From: an uncultured Clostridia bacterium
GTDB taxonomy: Bacteria > Bacillota > Clostridia > Oscillospirales > Ruminococcaceae
Assembly: GCA_944387915.1 (NCBI GenBank)
Contig: CALXGT010000003.1
Coordinates: 1-64,000 of the forward strand
Direction: 5' to 3'
DNA: 64,000 bases
Position 1 is the stretch's first letter. Each line of letters starts with the position of its first letter. Below the pieces are notes generated by a model. The model saw only the letters and a program-made list of their open reading frames with translations. It was not told the DNA's origin and did not search any database. The position numbers and the translations under genes were made by a program. Shown in pieces: positions 1 to 8,733 of this stretch.

Positions 1-179
1 TCAATACTTTTTTTCTTTTTTCTTGACAAATTTTTCCCCGATGCGGCCTCGCTTACCCCGTTTTCGGGACAGCTTCCTTACTCTACCACTTTCTTCCCCT
101 TTTGTCAATACCTTTTTTCCTTTTTTCTTTTTTTCTTTTCCCGCTAGCCTATTTGCTTTTCCGCACTGCACCAGATAAC
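1..179. other. T-rich intergenic edge with an imperfect direct repeat
   Basis: No gene is visible here. Plus-strand T-rich tracts dominate. The words beginning TCAATACTTTTTTT (from 1) and TCAATACCTTTTTTCC (from 105) form an imperfect direct repeat. On the minus strand TTGACA (108-103) lies 17 bases from TAGAGT (85-80), a possible promoter for a gene left of the window. Confidence 0.35.
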
Positions 180-210
180 AACGATCCCCCGACGCAGCCG
201 GGGGATCGTT
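180..210 (-). terminator. Strong GC hairpin after the yfcE-like gene
   Basis: A perfect 12-bp inverted repeat (AACGATCCCCCG / CGGGGGATCGTT, loop of 7) begins 10 bases past the stop of the leftward phosphoesterase gene. The T-run on the minus strand is short (GTTGTTA), so termination strength is uncertain. Confidence 0.6.
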
Positions 211-219
211 ACAAAACGT

Positions 220-708
220 TTACGGACAGGGAACCAAAAAAGGAAGGATCCCCTTTTCGGTGATATCAATAATCCCGTAAGAAGGCTTACCGTCTTTGGG
301 AGAAGCGGGACTTCCCGGGTTCATAATATAAACGCCGTCGAAATAACAAGTGTCGCCGATGTGGCTGTGGCCATATAATAGAATGTTACAGTCTCTTTCC
401 TTGGCCAGGGACGAAAGGCGTTCTTTTCGCCCTTCCGGATTTTTTACATTGTAGCGGTGGCCATGAATCATCAAAATCCGCCCTTCGCCGATAGTGATTC
501 GCTCTTCGTCGGGGAAATCCCTTCCGATGTCGCAATTTCCTTTCACCGCCACAATATTCACTTCCGGGTCCAGGAGCTTTAACTCTTCCACATCGCCTTC
601 CCCGTCCCCCAAATACAGAAAGGCGTCCGCCTCTTTTCGGTGTTTTTCCACAATTCTTCTCAAAAGATTAAAGTGCTTATGCGTATCGGAAATCACAATC
701 ACCCGCAT
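220..708 (-). CDS. YfcE/MJ0936-family metallophosphodiesterase
   Basis: A 162-residue single-domain calcineurin-like phosphoesterase. The metal-binding motifs appear in order: D-x-H (SDTHKH, near residue 7), GD-(x)n-GD (GDGEGD), GNCD, an IHGH segment and the closing GHSH. Length and motif spacing match the YfcE/MJ0936 family, which hydrolyses phosphodiesters with Mn or Ni; the natural substrate is generally unknown. The start at 708 is preferred because AGAAGGGA lies 8 bases upstream, whereas the in-frame ATG at 717 overlaps that site. It is transcribed alone and ends in a strong hairpin. Confidence 0.85.
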   Translation of the reverse strand: MRVIVISDTHKHFNLLRRIVEKHRKEADAFLYLGDGEGDVEELKLLDPEVNIVAVKGNCDIGRDFPDEERITIGEGRILMIHGHRYNVKNPEGRKERLSSLAKERDCNILLYGHSHIGDTCYFDGVYIMNPGSPASPKDGKPSYGIIDITEKGILPFLVPCP

Positions 709-826
709 AAAATCCATCCCTTCTGTTCTTTTTCTTAGCTTTCCCCGATTATAATAGAAACAGGCATACGTACCGTCATCAGTATAACGGATTTTGGTTT
801 ATTCGTCAATTCACGGAGGTGCTTTT

Positions 827-1006
827 ATGAAATTACCCGACAATCCTTTCAACCCCAAGGCAGTGGAAGAGTTAAAAAGCCGTCTCACCAAAGAAGAACA
901 GAAGAAGCTTAAAGAGGCATTAAACAATCCGGATATTGCCAAAAAGGTATTGGACACTCCCGAGGCGCAAAAAATTCTTGCAAGCCTTTTGGGAAAGAAA
1001 AAATGA
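827..1006 (+). CDS. Small lysine-rich helical protein, unknown function
   Basis: This 59-residue protein is not one I can name. It is predicted helical and highly charged, with an NPFNPKAVEELK-type N-terminus, a central KEEQKKLKEAL segment and a KKK tail; no cysteines, signal peptide or membrane segment are present. A ribosome binding site (CACGGAGG) precedes ATG 827; a longer in-frame start at 794 lacks one. It is the first of three small same-strand genes ahead of folC, so the three are probably co-transcribed. A TATAAT at 750-755 could be its -10 element. Confidence 0.7.
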   Translation: MKLPDNPFNPKAVEELKSRLTKEEQKKLKEALNNPDIAKKVLDTPEAQKILASLLGKKK

Positions 1007-1036
1007 TTTGCATGACCCGTAGAAAGGAGGGAGCAT

Positions 1037-1390
1037 ATGGACGGCTTAAACGACCTGATTTCCAATATTATGCAGGATGAGGAAAGCGTAAAAAAACTTC
1101 AGGATATGGCCGCATCCCTCGGCATTTCTTCGGAGTCCCCGGCGGCGGCTTCGGTGGATCCCGCGCCGGGCGGCGCTGTGCCGGAGCTGTCGCCGGAAAT
1201 GATGGGGACTTTGGTACAGCTGATGGGAAAGATGAGAGAGGACAACGACTCCATTCGTCTTCTCAAAGCCCTTCGTCCCCTTCTCTCCCCGAGCCGTCAG
1301 CAAAAATTAGACGGCGCCGTTAAAATCAACCGGCTGTTTTCTCTGCTTCCCTTATTAAAGGAAAGCGATCTTTTAAGCCGGCTCTTATAA
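1037..1390 (+). CDS. Small uncharacterised protein with Ala/Pro-rich linker
   Basis: 117 residues. An N-terminal helical segment (DLISNIMQDEESVKKLQDMA) is joined by an Ala/Pro/Gly-rich linker (about residues 35-55) to a C-terminal helical segment with the pattern LLKALRPLLSPSRQQKLDGA and a leucine-rich end. From memory, similar two-part proteins occur in many Clostridia next to the following gene's family, but I cannot name a domain. AAAGGAGGG precedes the ATG. It lies 30 bases after the previous small gene and 17 bases before the next. Confidence 0.75.
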   Translation: MDGLNDLISNIMQDEESVKKLQDMAASLGISSESPAAASVDPAPGGAVPELSPEMMGTLVQLMGKMREDNDSIRLLKALRPLLSPSRQQKLDGAVKINRLFSLLPLLKESDLLSRLL

Positions 1391-1407
1391 CGCGGAAGGA
1401 TGATTCC

Positions 1408-1710
1408 ATGTCCCAAACTACTTACAGCCCTTCGGAACTGCTCAAAATGCAAAAGGATGCCGAACGCCGGGTCCGGGAAATGCAAAAAAGGGCGGAGCAG
1501 CGGCTTTCCCATCCCCAAAGCAGCGATGGGGCGCCATCGTCCCCGCCTTCTCCCCCGCCGCCGGCTTTTGCCGCTCCGTCGGACCCCGTTTCTTCCCTTC
1601 TCTCTTCGTTTTCCGATGACCGGGCGCTGATTCTCCTGCTCCTTTTGGTACTATATAAGGAAAAAGCGGATCTTCCCTTGCTTCTCTCGCTCCTTTACTT
1701 GCTTTTATAG
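1408..1710 (+). CDS. Small protein with proline-rich middle and leucine-rich membrane-like tail
   Basis: 100 residues in three parts: a charged N-terminal helix (SELLKMQKDAERRVREMQKRAEQR), a Pro/Ser-rich linker with a run of prolines, and a leucine-rich C-terminus ending LLLSLLYLLL. The C-terminus could be a membrane helix or an amphipathic coat-like segment. A loosely similar 'LLILALLLLL...ADRELLLALLY' ending is, from memory, common in small clostridial proteins. GGAAGGATG precedes the ATG. folC follows 53 bases later. Function unknown. Confidence 0.7.
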   Translation: MSQTTYSPSELLKMQKDAERRVREMQKRAEQRLSHPQSSDGAPSSPPSPPPPAFAAPSDPVSSLLSSFSDDRALILLLLLVLYKEKADLPLLLSLLYLLL

Positions 1711-1763
1711 GGGACGAGTGCTATAATCGTAGGCGACAAAACCCTTTGGGAAGGAAGGATCCT

Positions 1764-3014
1764 ATGAATCATCAAGAGGCAGTCGCCTATATCCACAGCC
1801 GGAAACGGTTTCCTTCAGACGGGAGCCTGATCCGTATGGCGCCGTTTCTGGAGGCGCTGGACCACCCCGAAAGAAAGCTGTCCTTTGTTCATATTGCGGG
1901 AACCAACGGAAAAGGCTCCACCGCGACCATGCTTTCCCGCGCTCTCACCTTAAGCGGCAAAAAAACCGGGTTGTTTATCTCCCCCTTTGTTTTGGATTTT
2001 CGCGAGCGGATCCAGATCGACGGAAAGCCCATTCCCAAAGACCGTCTGGCGAAGATCGTCACCGATTTGCTTCCGCTGATGGAAGAGGAGGAAAAAAAGG
2101 GGCATGAGCTGGCGGAATTTGAGTTAGACACCGTAGTGGCTTTGCTTTACTATCTGGAGGAGAAGTGCGATGTGGTGGTGCTGGAAGCCGGCGTCGGCGG
2201 ACGGTACGACGCCACCAACTGTATCGAAACACCCCTTCTTTCGGTGCTCACCGGCATCGCTTACGACCACACCAAAACGTTGGGCAGCACCCTGACCGAA
2301 ATCGCTTCCAATAAAGCGGATATCATCAAGGGAAATGATGCCGTTATTTATCCGATACAGGATCCCGAGGCGCTGGCGGCGGTGATGAAGCGCTGTGCCG
2401 AAGTGGGGTCCAAGCTTATGACCCCCGCGTTATCCGCCATCTCCATTCAAAAGGAGACCCTTTCGGGCACCGACTTCCTTTACGGAGGAGAAAGATTTAC
2501 CGTTCGCCTTTTAGGGACCCACCAGGTCTATAATGCCGTCACCGTGATCGAAGCGGCCAGGGCCCTTTCCCTTGCCGATGATGTGATCTCGAAAGCTTTG
2601 GAGACCGTCACCTTCCCGGCGAGAATGGAAGTGGTTTCCCAAGATCCCCTGCTGGTCATTGACGGCGCTCATAATTTCCACGGGATGACCGCCTTGTTTG
2701 CCAGCGTCAAAAAGCTTCTTCCTCCCCGCTACGCGGTGATCCTTGGGATTATGGAGGACAAAGACTACAAGGATGCTGTGCTTTTAGCCGCCAAAAACGC
2801 CGCCCGGGTCTGCACCGTCACGGTGGACAACTACCGGGCAATGACCGCCGAGCATTTAAAAGAGCTTGCGGATACCGTCTGCGGCGACGTGATTGCCTGT
2901 CAAAGCTACGACGAAGCATTAAAACGCGCGAAAGAGATCGGGTGCGTTTTGGTTTGCGGCTCGTTATACCTAGCAAGCGACATTCGAAATAAAATAATCC
3001 CCTTTACCGACTAA
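1764..3014 (+). CDS. folC: Bifunctional folylpolyglutamate / dihydrofolate synthase
   Basis: 416 residues, the usual FolC length. It adds glutamates to reduced folates (and may ligate glutamate to dihydropteroate) using ATP in the cytosol. The Mur-ligase P-loop HIAGTNGKGST is at about residues 43-53, followed by GVGGRYDATN (Mg/ATP site) and the GAHN motif that starts the C-terminal domain. ATG 1764 is preferred over an in-frame TTG at 1746 because GGAAGGA lies just upstream of 1764. The gene follows the small-gene trio and ends before a clear terminator. Confidence 0.92.
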   Translation: MNHQEAVAYIHSRKRFPSDGSLIRMAPFLEALDHPERKLSFVHIAGTNGKGSTATMLSRALTLSGKKTGLFISPFVLDFRERIQIDGKPIPKDRLAKIVTDLLPLMEEEEKKGHELAEFELDTVVALLYYLEEKCDVVVLEAGVGGRYDATNCIETPLLSVLTGIAYDHTKTLGSTLTEIASNKADIIKGNDAVIYPIQDPEALAAVMKRCAEVGSKLMTPALSAISIQKETLSGTDFLYGGERFTVRLLGTHQVYNAVTVIEAARALSLADDVISKALETVTFPARMEVVSQDPLLVIDGAHNFHGMTALFASVKKLLPPRYAVILGIMEDKDYKDAVLLAAKNAARVCTVTVDNYRAMTAEHLKELADTVCGDVIACQSYDEALKRAKEIGCVLVCGSLYLASDIRNKIIPFTD

Positions 3015-3061
3015 AAACTTTTGTACAGGAATTTCAACCGTTTACGACTAAGCGCGACCAT

Positions 3062-3098
3062 ACCGGGATTTGGTGTAAAAACGAAATCCCGGTTTTTT
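3062..3098 (+). terminator. Rho-independent terminator of folC
   Basis: A 10-bp stem (ACCGGGATTT / AAATCCCGGT) with a 12-base loop is followed by TTTT. It separates the folC transcript from the heat-shock promoter of clpB. Confidence 0.85.
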
Positions 3099-3223
3099 AC
3101 CGGCAATTTCCTTTAAAGTTTTGACAATATATGGGCAAAATAGATAAAAACACGAAATAAAAATTGTTTATTTCCTTCTATTCGCCTATTTTAAAAATTC
3201 TTGCATTTTTTTCGTTTTTCCTA

Positions 3224-3253
3224 TTGACAAACGGGAAAAAAGTGATATTATAA
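3224..3253 (+). promoter_or_regulatory. Promoter of clpB
   Basis: TTGACA (3224-3229) and overlapping -10 candidates TATTAT/TTATAA (3246-3253) give a spacing of 16-18 bases. The CIRCE operator starts 2-4 bases further on and would cover the transcription start. Confidence 0.8.
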
Positions 3254-3255
3254 AA

Positions 3256-3282
3256 TTAGCACTCAAGAGATACGAGTGCTAA
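3256..3282 (+). promoter_or_regulatory. CIRCE operator (HrcA site)
   Basis: TTAGCACTC, nine bases, then GAGTGCTAA: the exact 9-9-9 CIRCE inverted repeat bound by the heat-shock repressor HrcA. Its place immediately after the -10 element implies repression by blocking RNA polymerase. No CtsR-type heptad direct repeat was seen near it. Confidence 0.95.
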
Positions 3283-3317
3283 TTTTGGAAGAAATCATAG
3301 TGAAAGGAGTCTGCGCT

Positions 3318-5915
3318 ATGTTTGATGTAAATAAACTGACTAAAAAATCTACCGAAGCCTTGCTTTCCGCAAAGCAGCGGATGGAGGCGCAAAAAAACGG
3401 CCAGCTGGAACCTTGCCATCTGGCGGCGGCTTTGCTTTCCGACCGGGATGGATTGATCCCTTCCCTGCTGACCAAAATGTCTATTGACCCTAACGCCATG
3501 CTTGCGGCTATGGAACGGGAAATCGCCGCCCTTCCTAAGCTTTCCTATACCGAAGACCGGCTCTATCTTTCCAAAGAATCCGAAGCGGTCTTTAACGAGG
3601 CGGAACAATGCGCCAACAAAATGGGCGACGAATATATTTCTGTGGAGCACCTCTTTTTGGGATTACTGGAAAAAGGCGGCAGCGCGTTTCGTCGGGCGGC
3701 TTCCTCTTTTAACCTGTCCAAAGAGCGGTTTTTATCGGCGCTTAAGGAAATTCGGGGAAATACCCGGGTCACCAGTGACGAGCCGGAAGGCAGCTACGAC
3801 GTTTTAAACAAATACGGCCAAAACTTAGTAGAGCTGGCAAGACAGCAAAAGCTGGATCCGGTTATCGGTCGGGACAACGAAATTCGAAACGTTATTCGAA
3901 TCCTCTCCCGGAAAACCAAGAACAACCCCTGTATCATCGGCGAACCCGGCGTCGGAAAAACCGCCATTGCCGAAGGATTGGCTCAGCGAATTGTCCGCGG
4001 GGATGTTCCGGAGAATCTGAAAAACCGGATCATTTTTTCGCTGGATATGGGCTCTTTGATCGCCGGCGCTAAATTCAGGGGCGAATTTGAGGAACGGCTC
4101 AAAGCGGTTTTGAATGAAGTCAAAAACAGTGAAGGAAAGATTATTCTTTTCATTGATGAGATCCACACCATCGTGGGCGCCGGTAAGACGGAAGGCTCCA
4201 TGGACGCGGGCAACCTTTTAAAGCCCATGTTGGCCAGAGGCGAGCTTCATTGCATCGGCGCCACCACCTTAAACGAATACCGGAAATATATCGAAAAGGA
4301 TCCGGCGTTGGAGCGGCGGTTCCAGCCGGTTATGGTGGATGAGCCCTCGGTAGAGGACACCATCGCCATTTTGCGGGGATTAAAAGAGCGGTATGAGGTG
4401 TACCATGGCGTTAAGATCCAGGATTCCGCCATTATCGCCGCCGCCACCCTGTCCCACCGGTACATTCCCGACCGGTTTTTGCCTGATAAAGCCATCGACC
4501 TGATTGATGAGGCCTGCGCCTTGATTCGGACGGAGATGGATTCCATGCCGACGGAACTGGATGAAGTCAGCCGGAAGATCATCCAGCTGGAAATCGAGGA
4601 AGCGGCTTTGAAGAAAGAGACCGACAGCATCGCCAAAGAGCATCTGGCGGAGATCCAAAAGGAGCTTTCCGAGTTGAGAGCCTCCTTTAATGAGATGAAG
4701 AGCCGCTGGGAGAACGAGAAAAATACCATCGGCAAATCCCAAAAGCTGAGAGAGCAAATCGAACAGGTCAACAGCCAGATCGAATTAGCGGAGCGAAACT
4801 ACGACTTGAATCGGGCGGCGGAACTCAAATACGGCGAGCTTCCCGCTCTGCAAAAGCAGCTGGAGGAAGAAGAGAGCAAGAAAGTTCCCCACAACACCCT
4901 CTTGCGGGATAAAGTAACCGACGAGGAGATCGCAAGAATCGTAGAGCGTTGGACCGGTATTCCGGTAGCGCGGTTAATGGAAGGCGAAAGGGAGAAGCTT
5001 CTCCATCTGGAAGATATTCTTCATTCCCGGGTTATTGGTCAGGACGAAGCCGTCGAAAAGGTTTCCGAGGCCATTATCCGTTCCCGGGCGGGAATCCAAA
5101 ATCCGGATCGCCCCATTGGTTCCTTCCTCTTTTTGGGCCCCACCGGCGTCGGAAAGACGGAGCTTGCCAAGACTTTGGCGGCGACGCTGTTTGACGACGA
5201 GAAAAATATGGTTCGGATCGACATGTCGGAGTATATGGAGAAGCACTCCGTCTCCCGTTTGATCGGAGCGCCTCCCGGATATGTGGGCTATGAAGAAGGG
5301 GGCCAGCTCACCGAAGCGGTTCGGAGAAAACCCTATTCAGTTATTCTTTTCGATGAAATCGAAAAGGCCCATCCCGACGTGTTTAACGTTTTGCTCCAGG
5401 TGTTGGATGATGGACGAATCACCGATTCCCAGGGTCGGACGGTGGATTTCAAGAACACCATTATCATCTTGACCAGTAACTTGGGTTCCTCTTTCCTTCT
5501 GGAGGGAATCGACAGCCAGGGCAACATTACTCCTGAAGCCAAAAAAGCGGTGGAAGACACCTTAAAGCATTCCTTCCGCCCCGAGTTTTTAAACCGGTTG
5601 GATGAGATCGTCTTCTACAAACCGTTAACTCGAGACAACATCAACGGTATTTTGGAACTTTTGATGAAGGAACTGTCCAAGCGGCTTGCCGACAAACGGA
5701 TCACCCTTTCTTTGACGGAATCCGCCAGAGAGCAGATCATTGCGGAAGGCTACGACCCCGTTTACGGCGCCCGTCCCCTGAAACGGTATCTCCAGCGGAA
5801 GGTGGAAACGTTAGTGGGAAGAAAGATCATTGCCGACGAGGTAACCCCCGGCGATCACCTCATCATCGATTTCCAAAACGGAGAGTTTACCGCTTCTGTG
5901 CAAAGCGTTGCCTAA
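3318..5915 (+). CDS. clpB: ClpB protein disaggregase
   Basis: 865 residues, the normal ClpB size. It is a hexameric AAA+ ATPase that, with DnaK, extracts proteins from aggregates. Order: N-terminal Clp repeat domain (1-150), AAA-1 with Walker A GEPGVGKT (about 208-215), a long charged coiled-coil M domain (about 400-530) that distinguishes ClpB from ClpC/ClpA, AAA-2 with Walker A GPTGVGKT (about 607), and the C-terminal D2-small domain. ATG 3318 has GAAAGGAG upstream; the longer GTG start at 3276 lies inside the CIRCE repeat and is rejected. Expression should be HrcA-controlled. Confidence 0.97.
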   Translation: MFDVNKLTKKSTEALLSAKQRMEAQKNGQLEPCHLAAALLSDRDGLIPSLLTKMSIDPNAMLAAMEREIAALPKLSYTEDRLYLSKESEAVFNEAEQCANKMGDEYISVEHLFLGLLEKGGSAFRRAASSFNLSKERFLSALKEIRGNTRVTSDEPEGSYDVLNKYGQNLVELARQQKLDPVIGRDNEIRNVIRILSRKTKNNPCIIGEPGVGKTAIAEGLAQRIVRGDVPENLKNRIIFSLDMGSLIAGAKFRGEFEERLKAVLNEVKNSEGKIILFIDEIHTIVGAGKTEGSMDAGNLLKPMLARGELHCIGATTLNEYRKYIEKDPALERRFQPVMVDEPSVEDTIAILRGLKERYEVYHGVKIQDSAIIAAATLSHRYIPDRFLPDKAIDLIDEACALIRTEMDSMPTELDEVSRKIIQLEIEEAALKKETDSIAKEHLAEIQKELSELRASFNEMKSRWENEKNTIGKSQKLREQIEQVNSQIELAERNYDLNRAAELKYGELPALQKQLEEEESKKVPHNTLLRDKVTDEEIARIVERWTGIPVARLMEGEREKLLHLEDILHSRVIGQDEAVEKVSEAIIRSRAGIQNPDRPIGSFLFLGPTGVGKTELAKTLAATLFDDEKNMVRIDMSEYMEKHSVSRLIGAPPGYVGYEEGGQLTEAVRRKPYSVILFDEIEKAHPDVFNVLLQVLDDGRITDSQGRTVDFKNTIIILTSNLGSSFLLEGIDSQGNITPEAKKAVEDTLKHSFRPEFLNRLDEIVFYKPLTRDNINGILELLMKELSKRLADKRITLSLTESAREQIIAEGYDPVYGARPLKRYLQRKVETLVGRKIIADEVTPGDHLIIDFQNGEFTASVQSVA

Positions 5916-5921
5916 GCAAAA

Positions 5922-5948
5922 AACCAGGCGAATTTCGCCTGGTTTTTT
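5922..5948 (+). terminator. Terminator after clpB
   Basis: AACCAGGCG and CGCCTGGTT flank a tiny loop and are followed by TTTTTT. The A-rich left side may let it also serve the leftward exonuclease gene that ends at 5989. Confidence 0.85.
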
Positions 5949-5988
5949 CTTATGCCCATTTTATACTACTGGTATTATTTTTTTACAT

Positions 5989-6981
5989 TTATACAATATC
6001 GACTTCTTCCGATACATGCGCCTGCGCTTCCTTTTGCCGAGCCTCCAGGGAACGCTGGCGCCGCTTCTCGGCCCGCTCCCTTTCTTTTTGGATCTTCTCC
6101 TCATAACGGGCGAGCGCCTCGGCGTCGATCTTTTGGGTACAACGGGAAGCGTTTCGTTTCTTTCCCGCCTTCGTCACCGTCAATCGAACCACATAGTCTC
6201 CGTGGCAATCGCAGTGGATCAGGGAGAAAAATTTGTTGTTCCCCTGCCGCGTCCAGTAAACATTCGAAGCCAGCGCCTTTTTACAATCGGGGCAAACAAC
6301 GGCTTGCAGCCGTTTGTCCGTAAGGATCGCTTTGGTGCTGGGATACCCTTTGATAAATTTTCGGTCCAGTTCCGGCGCTTTCTCCTCTTTGGCTTTGCTT
6401 AATACCGACGAAGGGTACTCGGCTATGCCTTTTTTTATGTCCAGCTTTTGACAGATCTTCACGGTATAATAGGCGTCATAATAGGCGTCGTGAGCGGGAA
6501 GATCCTGGGGGATATCGAAAAATTTGAGCGCCGTTTCCAACGATTTCTGTTGGTGGTCGGATTCGGTTTGGATATTATAAATCACCTGTAGATTATACCA
6601 TGGCTCCAGCCAATCGCTCTCCAGCCCGTGTACCGTCAAATTTTCCCGAAGGAGACGAACGTCGTCGGCGCCCCATGTCAGCAGGCAAAATTCCTCCCCG
6701 CAAAAATCCAAAAAATCCTTTGCCGCTTCGGGAAACGGCATTCCCGCCCGAAGGCGCTCGGCGTTAAACCCGGTAAGTTCTTCTACCTTCCGATTCATTT
6801 TTTTAAAATAAACGGGACGGATATCCACATTAAAGGAGTCCTGTTGCTCTAACTGGTCGTTCAGTTTAAACGCGCCAATTTGAATAATTTCCCCCTCCAG
6901 CCGGCAAGGAAGGTTTTCCAAAAACGCGGGACGGGCATACATAGGCTGGTTCCATTCCATATCCAATACAATATAATTCAT
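5989..6981 (-). CDS. DEDDh 3'-5' exonuclease with zinc-finger-like C-terminus
   Basis: 330 residues. Exonuclease motif I is DMEWNQ (residues 7-12, D-x-E), motif II includes LTWGADD near residue 95, and motif III is HDAYYDAYYT near 165, giving the DEDDh catalytic set. A C-terminal segment has CPDC (about 230) and, about 25 residues on, HCDC, which could bind zinc. It ends in a very basic helical tail rich in Lys/Arg/Glu, consistent with nucleic-acid contact. The family is related to the epsilon subunit of DNA polymerase III and to KapD-like proteins; the substrate here is not known. GAGGG lies upstream of the ATG. The gene appears monocistronic. Confidence 0.82.
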   Translation of the reverse strand: MNYIVLDMEWNQPMYARPAFLENLPCRLEGEIIQIGAFKLNDQLEQQDSFNVDIRPVYFKKMNRKVEELTGFNAERLRAGMPFPEAAKDFLDFCGEEFCLLTWGADDVRLLRENLTVHGLESDWLEPWYNLQVIYNIQTESDHQQKSLETALKFFDIPQDLPAHDAYYDAYYTVKICQKLDIKKGIAEYPSSVLSKAKEEKAPELDRKFIKGYPSTKAILTDKRLQAVVCPDCKKALASNVYWTRQGNNKFFSLIHCDCHGDYVVRLTVTKAGKKRNASRCTQKIDAEALARYEEKIQKERERAEKRRQRSLEARQKEAQAHVSEEVDIV

Positions 6982-7005
6982 CGCTATACCCTCTATAAAA
7001 ACAGC

Positions 7006-7036
7006 AAAAGCCTGAGGGAGTTCCCACAGGCTTTTT
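7006..7036. terminator. Bidirectional terminator between exonuclease and MATE genes
   Basis: AAAAGCCTG and CAGGCTTTT with a 12-base loop, which itself can pair GGG/CCC. It ends the leftward MATE gene (stop at 7040) just before the exonuclease start. Confidence 0.7.
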
Positions 7037-7039
7037 TAT

Positions 7040-8443
7040 TTATTCTGTGGCAACGGGATCCCGGTTGATGATCCCTTTGTTTTTCCATTTGCCTTTCCGA
7101 TAGAACCAAACGGTAAGAAGCATTCCCAGTACCCAGGAAACCAGCAGAGAAACGAAGATGGACTCGGGACGACCGTTTACATATTCTTCGCTCCGGGTCA
7201 AGAAAGCCATACCGTAAGCCACCGGAACACGGAAAGCAACGGTCGTAATGAGGGAAATCCACATGGGGGTCATGGTATCTCCGGCGCCCCGCATGGTCCC
7301 GGAAAGAGTTTGGGTCACCGCCACGGCAATATACCCCACCGCCAATAAAAACAGCATTTTTTCGGTCATTTCAATCAGCTCCGGCGTATTGGTAAAAATC
7401 CGAGCCAGATATTTTCCAAACAGTAAGATCAGTCCGGTAATCACTACCGAAGTGAGTACCGCAATCTTCACGCCGCTCTTGGTTCCACTGATTACCCGAT
7501 CCATCTTTCCGGCGCCGATGTTTTGGCCGGAATAGGTAGTCAGCGACACGCCGAAGGTCATATTGGGCATCATGGCAAAGGAGTCGATACGCATTACAAT
7601 TACGTTACAGGCGATAAAGGTTTCACCAAAGCTGTTGGTCAAGGACTGGACAATAATCATCGCCAGAGAAAACACCATCTGGGTAATACCCGAAGGGATA
7701 CCGAGGTGAATCAGCCGTTTGATATGCTCCTTATAAAAACGGAAATATTCCCGCTTCATATCAAAGGTCTCCCGCATCCGGGAAAGGCGGATCATACAGA
7801 GAACGGCGGAAACTACCTGGGCAATGGCCGTCGCCCAAGCCACGCCGGGAACGCCCCAGTGAAAGCTCGCTACGAACCAAACGTCCAGCACAATATTCAA
7901 AAGGGTCGCCACCAAAAGAAAGAGCAGCGCCGAAACCGAATCTCCCAGTCCTCTTAAAATACCGGAAAGTACATTGTAAAATGCACCGCCGCAGATCATG
8001 ATAAATAAAATGTTCAAATACTCCTCGCACCAATCAATAATAGACGCGGGAGTGCTTAATGCCTCCAAGATCGGACGAGACACCAAAGGCCCCAAAATCA
8101 TAATAACCAGCGAGGCCAAAGCCGTCATAATGATACAGGTCGCTACCGATTCGGAAAGGCGTTTGCGGTCCTGAGCGCCGAAATATTGAGCGATCATAAT
8201 GCTCGCTCCGGCGGAAACGCCGATAAATAGTACCAAAAGCAGGTTCAAAATGGGTGCGGCGCTTCCTACCGCCGCCAGCGCGTTATCTCCCACATACTGC
8301 CCTAATACGATAGAGTCCACCGTGCTGTAAAGCTGCTGCGCGATATTTCCAAGTAGCATAGGAATCGCGAATTGAATAATGCGTTTGGCCGGAGAGCCCA
8401 CCGTCATATCCTGGGCCGCCAGCAAAGATCGTAAACTTGCCAT
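7040..8443 (-). CDS. MATE-family multidrug/sodium antiporter
   Basis: 467 residues with about twelve hydrophobic segments, the normal MATE length. It expels cationic or other small toxic compounds using a Na+ or H+ gradient. The N-terminus PAKRIIQFAIPMLLGNIAQQLYSTVDSIVLGQYVG is typical of the DinF/NorM-like MatE repeat, and a second MatE repeat begins in mid-protein (LIHLGIPSGITQMVFSLAMIIVQS). GAGAGGAAATT precedes the ATG. It is transcribed alone from a good promoter (8534-8506, minus strand). The substrate cannot be read from the sequence. Confidence 0.9.
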   Translation of the reverse strand: MASLRSLLAAQDMTVGSPAKRIIQFAIPMLLGNIAQQLYSTVDSIVLGQYVGDNALAAVGSAAPILNLLLVLFIGVSAGASIMIAQYFGAQDRKRLSESVATCIIMTALASLVIMILGPLVSRPILEALSTPASIIDWCEEYLNILFIMICGGAFYNVLSGILRGLGDSVSALLFLLVATLLNIVLDVWFVASFHWGVPGVAWATAIAQVVSAVLCMIRLSRMRETFDMKREYFRFYKEHIKRLIHLGIPSGITQMVFSLAMIIVQSLTNSFGETFIACNVIVMRIDSFAMMPNMTFGVSLTTYSGQNIGAGKMDRVISGTKSGVKIAVLTSVVITGLILLFGKYLARIFTNTPELIEMTEKMLFLLAVGYIAVAVTQTLSGTMRGAGDTMTPMWISLITTVAFRVPVAYGMAFLTRSEEYVNGRPESIFVSLLVSWVLGMLLTVWFYRKGKWKNKGIINRDPVATE

Positions 8444-8505
8444 AATTTCCTCTCTGTCTTTCTGTAAATAACATTATTATTTATTGTCTACCAAAAGCAA
8501 CGAAC

Positions 8506-8534
8506 ATTATACCACATATTTCCCTCGGTGGCAA
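8506..8534 (-). promoter_or_regulatory. Promoter of the MATE gene
   Basis: On the minus strand TTGCCA (8534-8529), 17 bases, TATAAT (8511-8506). Confidence 0.75.
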
Positions 8535-8572
8535 TTCCTTTTTCTATTTTCTACACTGTTAGAAAAAAAGAG

Positions 8573-8595
8573 GGAAAAGGAGCCTTTTCCTTTTT
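8573..8595. repeat. Hairpin in the MATE/iorA divergent region
   Basis: GGAAAAGG and CCTTTTCC sit two bases apart and are followed by TTTTT on the plus strand. It resembles a terminator, yet no gene ends here on either strand. It lies upstream of the predicted iorA start of transcription, so it would not be in that mRNA. Confidence 0.4.
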
Positions 8596-8690
8596 GACTC
8601 TTTGACCAAAACACCTTATTATTGCCGCAAAATCCTTTAAAAATGCGTCGAAATATTTCCAAAATCGCTCTTTTTTTCTGTTTTGTGCTG

Positions 8691-8699
8691 TGCTATACT
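8691..8699 (+). promoter_or_regulatory. Extended -10 promoter of iorA
   Basis: TGCTATACT is a TGn-extended -10 element; no good -35 is present. The predicted transcript would begin about 15 bases before the AAAGGAGG ribosome site. Confidence 0.55.
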
Positions 8700-8733
8700 A
8701 AAACAAAAGCAAATAACAAAGGAGGTTTCCTTT

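Noticed and set aside
4247-4771. Leftward 174-codon frame inside clpB
   Set aside because: A shadow of the clpB reading frame; composition rich in Ser/Phe as expected from antisense.
5908-6402. Rightward frame over the end of the exonuclease gene
   Set aside because: Antisense to a gene with clear DEDDh motifs; no promoter or ribosome site; begins within the clpB terminator.
8573-8595. Terminator upstream of iorA
   Set aside because: No gene ends there; more likely a stray hairpin in the divergent control region.
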